From the NCBI GenBank assembly GCA_018608545.1, contig JABAZI010000071.1, forward strand, positions 96,321 to 131,757: a stretch of 35,437 bases of DNA. Direction: 5' to 3'. This document shows, piece after piece, positions 18,284-24,422 of the stretch. Both the position numbers and the translations under genes were made by a program. How positions within the stretch are numbered: position 1 is the stretch's first letter; every line of letters begins with the position of its first letter. Under the pieces are notes generated by a model that saw only the letters and a list, made by a program, of their open reading frames with translations, ran no database searches and was not told where the DNA came from. This DNA comes from Polaribacter sp. (GTDB lineage Bacteria > Bacteroidota > Bacteroidia > Flavobacteriales > Flavobacteriaceae).

Positions 18284-18291
18284 CAAAGATA
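18284..18291 (-). promoter_or_regulatory. -7 promoter box for the methyltransferase gene
   Basis: On the minus strand it reads TATCTTTG, an exact TAnnTTTG match, 46 bases upstream of the start at 18237. The inverted repeat at 18306-18324 falls in its -33 region. Confidence 0.45.
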
Positions 18292-18305
18292 CCATTAAAA
18301 AAATG

Positions 18306-18324
18306 TCTTATTTTAAAAATAAGA
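18306..18324. promoter_or_regulatory. inverted repeat between divergent methyltransferase and DUF4380 genes
   Basis: TCTTATTT-TAA-AAATAAGA is a perfect 8+3+8 inverted repeat midway between two divergent starts. It is 15 bases upstream of the minus-strand -7 box and 26 bases upstream of a near-consensus plus-strand box (CATTTTTG, 18350-18357). It looks like a dimeric operator. No T-tract follows, so it is not a terminator. Confidence 0.45.
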
Positions 18325-18375
18325 TGCAAATACATCCCTTTTTTTTTATCATTTTTGCAATAGAAAATATAATAG

Positions 18376-19329
18376 ATGTCTGGTATTACAATTAAAAACA
18401 TAGCATATAGAGGTTGGGAGAAATCTATAGAAATTTCCAATTCAGAAATAAAATTGATAGTTGCTCCTGAAGTGGGAAGGATTCTTCATTTTGGTTTTTT
18501 AGAGGGTGAAAATATTTTTTATGAAAATCAAGAATTTGAAGGTGTCGAGTTTTGTTCAGGGGAGTACTACAAAAAAGATTCAAACATTCAGGCACCCAAT
18601 GTTGGAGGGAATAGAGTTTTGCCATGTTCTGAAGAGTATTTTCATCTGTTAACAGGAAGTAGGCATGTTCCAGATCCTTGTATCAATGCGAGTTCTTATA
18701 CGGTCTCCTGTATAGAGAATGGGGTAATTTTAGAAAGTCCTATAAGCAAACTACTAGGCATACAAATAAAAAGAACAATTACAATCTCTGAAAAGGGCAC
18801 AGGTGTGAATATCAAACAAGAATTGGTAAAAAAAATAGCTGCACAAAATCAAGAAATAGAAAAAATTCCTCTTACGATTTGGAGTTTATCAAAAATTAAA
18901 ACACCGAATATTAGCTATTTACCGATTCAGGAGAATAGTGTTTTTAAAAATGGTTTTATGGTCCCTGTATGGCCAGATTCTAAAAACAATGCTACTTCAA
19001 ATATCGCTCTTAAATCCTCACTTTTAGAAATTAAATCTTCAGAAAATTTGCCACAAAAAGTAGGTGCTGATGCTAAAAAATGGGTGGCTAGTTTTATAAA
19101 TAAATACGTATTTGTAGAACAATTTAATTTTGATACTGAACTAAAAAACACCTACCCAGATCATGGTACCTCTGTAACTATTTTTGGAAATAACTTATTT
19201 ACAGAATTAGAATGTTTAAGTCCAGAAAAAACCCTAATCATCGGGGAGAAAATTACTTATGATTTATCTTGGAGTCTTCAAAAAATTGACAATAAAAATG
19301 CTGCAAATAGATTCTTAGAAACTCTTTAA
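18376..19329 (+). CDS. DUF4380 family protein (galactose mutarotase-like fold)
   Basis: This 317-residue protein has no signal peptide or membrane segment, so it is probably cytoplasmic. The N-terminal pattern, with GWEKSIEISNSEIKLIVAPEVGRILHF at about 14-40 and a glycine-rich APNVGGNRVLPC near 75-86, resembles DUF4380 proteins. Those are predicted beta-sandwich proteins of the galactose mutarotase-like fold that act on or bind carbohydrates. Catalytic His/Glu residues of true mutarotases cannot be assigned confidently. It is divergent from the methyltransferase and convergent with the DUF1853 gene (27 bases apart). Function unknown. Confidence 0.7.
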   Translation: MSGITIKNIAYRGWEKSIEISNSEIKLIVAPEVGRILHFGFLEGENIFYENQEFEGVEFCSGEYYKKDSNIQAPNVGGNRVLPCSEEYFHLLTGSRHVPDPCINASSYTVSCIENGVILESPISKLLGIQIKRTITISEKGTGVNIKQELVKKIAAQNQEIEKIPLTIWSLSKIKTPNISYLPIQENSVFKNGFMVPVWPDSKNNATSNIALKSSLLEIKSSENLPQKVGADAKKWVASFINKYVFVEQFNFDTELKNTYPDHGTSVTIFGNNLFTELECLSPEKTLIIGEKITYDLSWSLQKIDNKNAANRFLETL

Positions 19330-19356
19330 AAACCCTTTTTTATGTACGATGTGATT

Positions 19357-20169
19357 TTACCACCAAACTAAAAATATTTTTAAAATTTCTCCATTTTCTT
19401 TTTTTAACCAACATAGGGGTGAAGATTTTTTTTCAAAATATCTGATAGAAATTTTTTTCATTTCTTCGAATTTTAGCCAGTTAACATTTTTGTGTGGTAT
19501 GACAATCCAATCTTTTTTTTCTGGAATATAAAACTTGCAATTTTCAAATAGAACCAGTTCTTTTTGATTGATGTAGTATCCAGCAATACAGTCTTTATTT
19601 AAGCTTCTTAATGGAATGTTGTTAATTGATAAAGGAATAAATAATTGTCCTTTAAAGTAAACCTGCTGTTCAATATCACTCGCTTTTAAATGGATTGACT
19701 TTAAATATTTAGCGCATTCATCTGAATAGAGCAGAGGAAGTTGTTTTTCTTTTAGTTTTATTAATTTTTGAGCCAAAGAATCATTTCTGTTGGGTCCAAT
19801 AAAATGATCAATTTCAGTTTTTCCACAAGAAGGATCATACAAATAAAACTTATAAATAATCTCAAGATGAATGATTTTTTTTTCTTTTTGTAGGATACAA
19901 TCTAATTCTCCTAAAGTGATTTTTTCTTTTTGAATTTGAATATTTTCACAAATAATTGAAATAGATTCTTCTTGCTCAAGTTGATAGGAAACTAAACGTT
20001 CAATATATTTTCCAAGTCGTAAATTTTCATTTATTATTAGTTCAATCTTTTTAGATTTAGCCTCAATTTTAAATTGATTCAATTGATAAATAGCATTATT
20101 TTTCCACAAACTATTTGTTTGAAGAAATCCCTCATATCTTTTTTGAATGACTTTGTTTTTTTGATACAT
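19357..20169 (-). CDS. DUF1853 family protein, possible PD-(D/E)XK-like fold
   Basis: This is a 270-residue, Lys/Glu-rich protein with no signal peptide. The block GELDCILQKEKKIIHLEIIYKFYLYDP (87-113) followed by HFIGPNRNDSLAQKLIKLKEKQLPLL (122-147) is the signature of DUF1853. Together with LGKYIERLVSYQLE (52-65), the arrangement Glu57 / Asp90 / Glu103 / Lys107 resembles the conserved residues of PD-(D/E)XK nucleases, although the usual ExK spacing is altered (E-x3-K). Nuclease activity is therefore an inference. It is divergent from the DUF2461 gene with only 56 bases between starts, and an inverted repeat there overlaps its -7 box. Confidence 0.75.
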   Translation of the reverse strand: MYQKNKVIQKRYEGFLQTNSLWKNNAIYQLNQFKIEAKSKKIELIINENLRLGKYIERLVSYQLEQEESISIICENIQIQKEKITLGELDCILQKEKKIIHLEIIYKFYLYDPSCGKTEIDHFIGPNRNDSLAQKLIKLKEKQLPLLYSDECAKYLKSIHLKASDIEQQVYFKGQLFIPLSINNIPLRSLNKDCIAGYYINQKELVLFENCKFYIPEKKDWIVIPHKNVNWLKFEEMKKISIRYFEKKSSPLCWLKKENGEILKIFLVWW

Positions 20170-20182
20170 CTTAGAATCGAAG

Positions 20183-20201
20183 TTACAAATCTATTTTGTA
20201 A
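20183..20201. promoter_or_regulatory. inverted repeat over the DUF1853 promoter, between DUF1853 and DUF2461
   Basis: TTACAAATCTATTTTGTAA is a perfect 7+5+7 inverted repeat in the 56-base divergent region. It contains a minus-strand -7 box, TAGATTTG (20186-20193), 17 bases before the DUF1853 start, so a protein bound here would block that promoter. Confidence 0.5.
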
Positions 20202-20225
20202 ATTGACCCTTTAAAACTGATCAAA

Positions 20226-20900
20226 ATGCAATTCGAGAAAAGTAGTTTTCAATTTTTAAATAATTTAAAAAAAAACAATAATAGAGATTGGTTCGCAGTC
20301 CATAAAGAAGGCTATATTCAAGCACAACAAAATGCAAAAGATGTATTTCAAGAAATTAACGAAAACTTGCAAAAGCACGATGAGATTGAAAAATCTAAAA
20401 TGATGCGTATTTACAGGGATGTTCGTTTTTCTAAAGACAAAACACCCTATAAAGCTCATTTTGCAAATTCATTTTCTAGACTGGGAAAAGAGCTTCGAGG
20501 AGGCTATTTTTTAAGAATTAGACCAGGAGAATCTTTCTTAGCTGGCGGCTTTTGGGAGCCAAACAACGAAGATCTATTTAGAATACGAAAAGAGATTGAA
20601 TTGGATGCTTCTGAAATAAAAAATATTTTAAAAGATGAAAAATTTTTAAAGCATTTTGAAGGAAAATTTAAAAGTTTAACTGAATTAAAAACAGCTCCAA
20701 GAGGTTTTGATAAAGAACACCCAGATGTTAATTTATTACGAAAAAAAGGTTTTATAGCTTCTAGGAATTTCACTGATGCAGAAGTACTCTCTCCCAATTT
20801 TATAAATAGCGTAGATGAAAGTTTTAAAGCATTGCGTCCTTTCTTTAATTTGTTCAGCGATATTTTAACTACAAATTTAAATGGTGAATCGATTGTTTGA
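20226..20900 (+). CDS. DUF2461 family protein (TIGR02453)
   Basis: This is a 224-residue soluble protein. The N-terminal FLNNLKKNNNRDWFAVHKEGY (10-30), the central SKMMRIYRDVRFSKDKTPYKAHF (57-79) and the later GGFWEPNNEDLFRIRKEI are the conserved blocks of DUF2461. The family occurs widely in bacteria and fungi and has no demonstrated activity that I can name. The ATG at 20226 fits the family start. Its stop codon falls inside a perfect 17-bp tandem duplication. It shares a compact divergent promoter region with DUF1853, which suggests common control. Confidence 0.9.
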   Translation: MQFEKSSFQFLNNLKKNNNRDWFAVHKEGYIQAQQNAKDVFQEINENLQKHDEIEKSKMMRIYRDVRFSKDKTPYKAHFANSFSRLGKELRGGYFLRIRPGESFLAGGFWEPNNEDLFRIRKEIELDASEIKNILKDEKFLKHFEGKFKSLTELKTAPRGFDKEHPDVNLLRKKGFIASRNFTDAEVLSPNFINSVDESFKALRPFFNLFSDILTTNLNGESIV

Positions 20901-20922
20901 TATTCTCGATTGTTTGATATTC
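20889..20922. repeat. perfect 17-bp tandem duplication across the DUF2461 stop codon
   Basis: TCGATTGTTTGATATTC occurs twice back to back (20889-20905 and 20906-20922). The TGA stop at 20898-20900 is in the first copy, so the protein end is unaffected. It suggests a recent slippage or duplication event. Confidence 0.95.
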
Positions 20923-20978
20923 AGTTGTAACCATAATTATTTCAAAAGTAATATGACTATGTATACCTATCAATTTAT

Positions 20979-21374
20979 ATGAAAAATATTTTTACAATAA
21001 AAATAAGAGTTTCCTCAGAAGATATCGATGTTTTACAACATGTAAATAATTTAGTATATGTCAAATGGATGGATAAAATTGCGACATCACATTGGGCTCA
21101 TTTAACAAAAGACACTCCTCTTTTACAATATATTTGGGTAGTGGTAAGGCATGAAATTGACTATCTTAAACAGGCTAGTTTAGGAGATGAAATAACTGTA
21201 AAAACATGGGTAGGAGAGACCAAAGGGGTTACTTCTGTTCGTTTTATGGAGTTTTATAAAAATGATATTTTGTTAGTAAAAGCAAAAACAACATGGGCTA
21301 TGCTAGACGCAATAACCTTTAAGCCTTCAAGAATTAGAGAAAATGTTTTAAAAGTATTACAAGCTCCTAAATAA
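20979..21374 (+). CDS. acyl-CoA thioesterase, 4HBT hotdog fold
   Basis: This is a 131-residue single hotdog-fold protein of normal length. Near the N-terminus, SSEDIDVLQHVNNLVYVKWMD contains Asp17 and HVNN (21-24), matching the catalytic Asp and helix of YbgC/4-hydroxybenzoyl-CoA-type thioesterases. The second half, VVVRHEIDYLKQASLGDEITVKTWV, is also typical. It hydrolyses acyl-CoA thioesters in the cytoplasm; chain-length preference is unknown. The DEAD-box helicase follows after 30 bases, but a promoter box lies between them. Confidence 0.9.
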   Translation: MKNIFTIKIRVSSEDIDVLQHVNNLVYVKWMDKIATSHWAHLTKDTPLLQYIWVVVRHEIDYLKQASLGDEITVKTWVGETKGVTSVRFMEFYKNDILLVKAKTTWAMLDAITFKPSRIRENVLKVLQAPK

Positions 21375-21377
21375 AAG

Positions 21378-21385
21378 TATCTTTG
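21378..21385 (+). promoter_or_regulatory. -7 promoter box for the DEAD-box helicase gene
   Basis: TATCTTTG is an exact TAnnTTTG match three bases after the thioesterase stop and 19 bases before the helicase ATG. It suggests the helicase can be transcribed separately. Confidence 0.5.
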
Positions 21386-21404
21386 CACAAAATTTAGATA
21401 CAAA

Positions 21405-22526
21405 ATGGCAACTTTTTCTTCCTTAGGAGTTCAAAAAAATTATATAAAAGCAATCAAAGAATTAGGAATCTCTTCACCTTCAGAGATTCAAGAGAAAACA
21501 ATTCCAGTTTTATTGAAATCTGCTACCGATTTTATTGGGTTAGCGCAAACTGGTACAGGGAAAACAGCAGCATTTGGATTGCCTGTACTGCATCATATTG
21601 ATACAAGTTCTGACGATATACAAGCATTGATTCTATCACCAACAAGAGAATTGGTACAACAAATAAAAAAGCAATTATTCAAATTTACAAAGTTTAATGA
21701 GCAAAAAGTTTTTGTTGAGGCTGTTTTTGGTGGCGAGAAGATAGACCGTCAAATGAATAACCTCAAAAGAACCACGCATATCGTTGTGGCAACTCCAGGG
21801 CGGTTAATCGATTTAATTGAACGTGGAAGTGTCGATATTAGTCATGTTAAAACTGTTATTTTAGATGAAGCAGATGAGATGCTTAGTATGGGTTTTAAAC
21901 AAGATTTAAATCGAATTTTAAAGTTTACAACGAAAACAGATAGAAAAACTTGGTTGTTCTCAGCAACAATGCCAGAAGAGATCAAAAGAATTGTAAAAAC
22001 ATATATGGATTCCAATGCCCCGAGGGTAGAAATCAATAGCAATTCATTGGTAAACGCCAATATTCGTCATCATTTTGTTAAAACAACCATTAAAGAGAAG
22101 TTTCAAGATATTGTTTCTTTCTTAGAAAAAAGACAAGCACAAAGAGGAATTATTTTTTGTAGAACAAAAGCAGGTGCTCAGAATTTAGCAACGTATTTAA
22201 TTGAAGAAGGATTTTCTACCGCAGCCTTAGAAGGAGATATGCAACAAAAAGAACGTGATAAAGTGATGCGTGCTTTTAAGAAAGAGAATTTACAGTATTT
22301 AGTATCTACCGATGTATCTGCTCGAGGTATTGATGTAAGAGGGTTAGAGTTCGTAATTCATCATCAGTTACCAGAGCAATTAGAATATTATACACACAGA
22401 AGTGGAAGAACTGCTAGAGCGGGTAAAACAGGGGTTTCTATTGCTTTTATTCTTCCTTCTGAACTAGAAAAAATCCATCAAATACAGAAAGATTTAAATA
22501 TTAAGTTTTCAGAAGTTACCGTGTAA
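21405..22526 (+). CDS. DEAD-box ATP-dependent RNA helicase, minimal core
   Basis: This is a 373-residue protein with both RecA lobes intact: a Q-motif region (PSEIQ, 25-29), motif I AQTGTGKT (47-54), PTREL (79-83), TPGR (130-133), DEAD (154-157), SAT (186-188), STDVSARGID (301-310) and HRSGRTAR (331-338). It unwinds or remodels RNA in ribosome assembly or mRNA turnover. It ends about 35 residues after motif VI, with no basic tail or RNA-binding C-terminal domain as in DbpA or CsdA, so specificity may come from partners. Its stop is directly followed by the ATG of the TRIC-type gene with no gap, indicating one transcript. The cold-shock-domain gene further down is a possible functional companion. 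Confidence 0.96.
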   Translation: MATFSSLGVQKNYIKAIKELGISSPSEIQEKTIPVLLKSATDFIGLAQTGTGKTAAFGLPVLHHIDTSSDDIQALILSPTRELVQQIKKQLFKFTKFNEQKVFVEAVFGGEKIDRQMNNLKRTTHIVVATPGRLIDLIERGSVDISHVKTVILDEADEMLSMGFKQDLNRILKFTTKTDRKTWLFSATMPEEIKRIVKTYMDSNAPRVEINSNSLVNANIRHHFVKTTIKEKFQDIVSFLEKRQAQRGIIFCRTKAGAQNLATYLIEEGFSTAALEGDMQQKERDKVMRAFKKENLQYLVSTDVSARGIDVRGLEFVIHHQLPEQLEYYTHRSGRTARAGKTGVSIAFILPSELEKIHQIQKDLNIKFSEVTV

Positions 22527-23150
22527 ATGGAATTTATTTATTTTTTAGATATTATAGGAACTTTTGCCTTTGCAGTTAGTGGGGCTTTGGTAGCCTCAGA
22601 TAAAAAATTTGATTTATTTGGAGTGGTTATCATCGCTTTTGTTACCGCTGTTGGAGGAGGAATGTTGCGAGATCTTCTAATTGATGCCCATCCAATTAAT
22701 TGGATTGGAGATTTAAACTATATGTACACAATTTTTCTAGCTGTTATATTTACTTTTCTTTTCAAGAGTAAAATTGCTCATTTAAGCAAAACCATGTTTT
22801 TATTTGATACGGTTGGTTTGAGTGTTTTTACATTATTGGGCTTAGAAAAAGGGTTGTCATTTAATTTAAATCCAATTATAGCACTTATAATGGGAATGAT
22901 ATCCGCAGTTTTTGGTGGCGTATTGCGCGATGTTTTAACGAATAAAATACCGCTAATTTTTGAAAAAGAAATATATGCTTCAGCTTGTTTGATAGGTGGA
23001 ATTTCCTATTTATTATTGACTTATTTTAACATGACTGAAAATGTTATATTTGTTTTTTCAGCCTCTATAATTGTGATTATTAGAGTGATTGCTGTGAAAT
23101 TTAAGTTGCAACTCCCTAAAATTAAAGATGATTTGTTTAATAAAAACTAA
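22527..23150 (+). CDS. trimeric intracellular cation (TRIC) channel family protein (UPF0126)
   Basis: This is a 207-residue inner-membrane protein with about seven hydrophobic segments in two homologous halves. Each half carries the family glycine-arginine motif: GGGMLRD at 43-49 and GGVLRD at 130-135. This duplicated UPF0126 architecture is that of prokaryotic TRIC channels, which pass monovalent cations. The physiological role in bacteria is not settled. The start codon immediately follows the helicase stop, and MaoC follows three bases after its own stop, so the three genes are very probably cotranscribed. Confidence 0.92.
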   Translation: MEFIYFLDIIGTFAFAVSGALVASDKKFDLFGVVIIAFVTAVGGGMLRDLLIDAHPINWIGDLNYMYTIFLAVIFTFLFKSKIAHLSKTMFLFDTVGLSVFTLLGLEKGLSFNLNPIIALIMGMISAVFGGVLRDVLTNKIPLIFEKEIYASACLIGGISYLLLTYFNMTENVIFVFSASIIVIIRVIAVKFKLQLPKIKDDLFNKN

Positions 23151-23153
23151 GAT

Positions 23154-23618
23154 ATGAAACCATTAGAATTTACAAATATTCAAGAGTTTAGATCAATGCT
23201 TGGTAAACAATTACCATTTGGAGAATGGTATGCAATTACTCAGGAAATGATCAACGATTTTGCAAATGCTACACTAGATAAACAATGGATTCATGTAGAT
23301 GAAAAGAGAGCAAAGAAGGAGAGTCCCTTCAATAGTACTATTGCTCACGGTTTTATGTCTGTATCAATGATTTCTAAGTTATTAGAAGCAACTTTTTTAA
23401 TAAAAAGTTTAACCATGGGTTTAAACTACGGATTGAATAAGGTTCGTTTTCCTAATCCGGTTCCTGTAAATAGTGCGTTAAGAATGATTGCAGTTGTTAA
23501 AGAGATAGATGATATTTCTAACAAGGGAGTGAAAGTTACCTTTTCTTGTGTTATTGAAATTAAAGGACAAGAGAAACCTGCGTGTGTAGCAGAATTTATA
23601 GCTGCTTTCTTTGAATAA
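23154..23618 (+). CDS. MaoC-like (R)-specific enoyl-CoA hydratase
   Basis: This is a 154-residue hotdog-fold dehydratase of normal size. The hydratase motif is visible: Asp42 and His47 in LDKQWIHVD, then STIAHGFMSVSM (61-72), where the AHG follows the conserved pattern. It is predicted to hydrate or dehydrate enoyl/3-hydroxyacyl thioesters in fatty-acid metabolism in the cytoplasm. It is the last gene of the helicase-TRIC-MaoC unit. The following 212 bases contain no gene but hold the promoter and leader of the cold-shock gene. Confidence 0.93.
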   Translation: MKPLEFTNIQEFRSMLGKQLPFGEWYAITQEMINDFANATLDKQWIHVDEKRAKKESPFNSTIAHGFMSVSMISKLLEATFLIKSLTMGLNYGLNKVRFPNPVPVNSALRMIAVVKEIDDISNKGVKVTFSCVIEIKGQEKPACVAEFIAAFFE

Positions 23619-23706
23619 AAGTAAGCAAAAATGAAAAGTATATGAAACTTTTATTACTTTTTTAAATCTACACTATTTCAATGAAGTATAATTCCTGAAT
23701 AAATAC

Positions 23707-23714
23707 TATCTTTG
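23707..23714 (+). promoter_or_regulatory. -7 promoter box giving a long leader for the cold-shock-domain gene
   Basis: TATCTTTG matches TAnnTTTG. Transcription from here would start near 23720, leaving a 5' leader of about 110 bases before the ATG at 23831. That is unusually long for this window, where other leaders appear to be 15-45 bases. Confidence 0.45.
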
Positions 23715-23734
23715 CTTTATAAGACAGAATACAC

Positions 23735-23755
23735 TCTAGTTATTGTTCTAGTTAT
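23735..23755 (+). repeat. TCTAGTTAT direct repeats in the cold-shock gene leader
   Basis: TCTAGTTAT occurs at 23735-23743 and 23747-23755, with a third partial copy (CCTAGTTTG) at 23757. All lie inside the predicted leader, where they could bind a protein or take part in RNA folding. Confidence 0.5.
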
Positions 23756-23830
23756 CCCTAGTTTGATTTTTAATTTTTAGTTAGGTATTTATCTTATCAG
23801 AAACAATAACTTTAAAACTCTTTATTTTTA

Positions 23831-24283
23831 ATGGCCAAATCGCAACAAACATTTAGTAAAAGTGAAAAAGAAAAAAAACGTTTAAAAAAACGTTTGGATA
23901 AACAGAAAAAAATGGAGGCTAGAAAGGCCGAAAAAGATGAGAATGGATCAGCGGGTATTCAGTTTGCCTATGTTGATCATAATGGAAATTTAACGGATAC
24001 TCCCCCAGATCCAGATCTAAAAGTTGAATATGAATTGGAAGACATTCAAATTTCTGTAACCAAAAAAGAAGATTTACCAGAAGAAGATCCTGTTAGAAAA
24101 GGAAAGGTTTCATTCTTTGATACCTCAAAAGGTTTTGGTTTTATAATAGATACTGAAAATAATGAAAAATATTTTACGCATGTTAGTGGTTTAATTGACG
24201 AAATTGCTGAAAATGACAAGGTTTCTTTTGAATTGGAAAGAGGTATGCGTGGAATGAACGCTGTAAAAGTTAAGAAAATATAA
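23831..24283 (+). CDS. cold-shock-domain protein with basic N-terminal extension
   Basis: This is a 150-residue protein. The last ~62 residues are a cold-shock domain: GKVSFFDTSKGFGFI (91-105, RNP1 KGFGFI) and YFTHVSGL (114-121, RNP2-like). The first ~37 residues are dense in Lys/Arg/Glu and are probably a helical RNA-contacting arm. The middle part (40-85) is acidic. It binds single-stranded RNA or DNA and likely acts as an RNA chaperone. This extended form, larger than the 65-70-residue CspA type, is common in Bacteroidota. It has its own promoter box, long leader and a strong terminator, so it is an independent unit downstream of the helicase operon. Confidence 0.93.
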   Translation: MAKSQQTFSKSEKEKKRLKKRLDKQKKMEARKAEKDENGSAGIQFAYVDHNGNLTDTPPDPDLKVEYELEDIQISVTKKEDLPEEDPVRKGKVSFFDTSKGFGFIIDTENNEKYFTHVSGLIDEIAENDKVSFELERGMRGMNAVKVKKI

Positions 24284-24300
24284 TAGGCAATTACCTGCCA

Positions 24301-24333
24301 AAAAAAAATCCTTCAATTTGAAGGATTTTTTTT
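24301..24333 (+). terminator. intrinsic terminator after the cold-shock-domain gene
   Basis: AATCCTTCA and TGAAGGATT form a perfect stem, extended by flanking A and T tracts, 18 bases after the stop. Confidence 0.88.
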
Positions 24334-24422
24334 AATCCAATTTTTAATTTAACTTTTGTTTTTGTTAATTTTTTTAAACAACTATTTTTTAAAGTTTAAA
24401 ATAATCATACCAATCCTATTTC

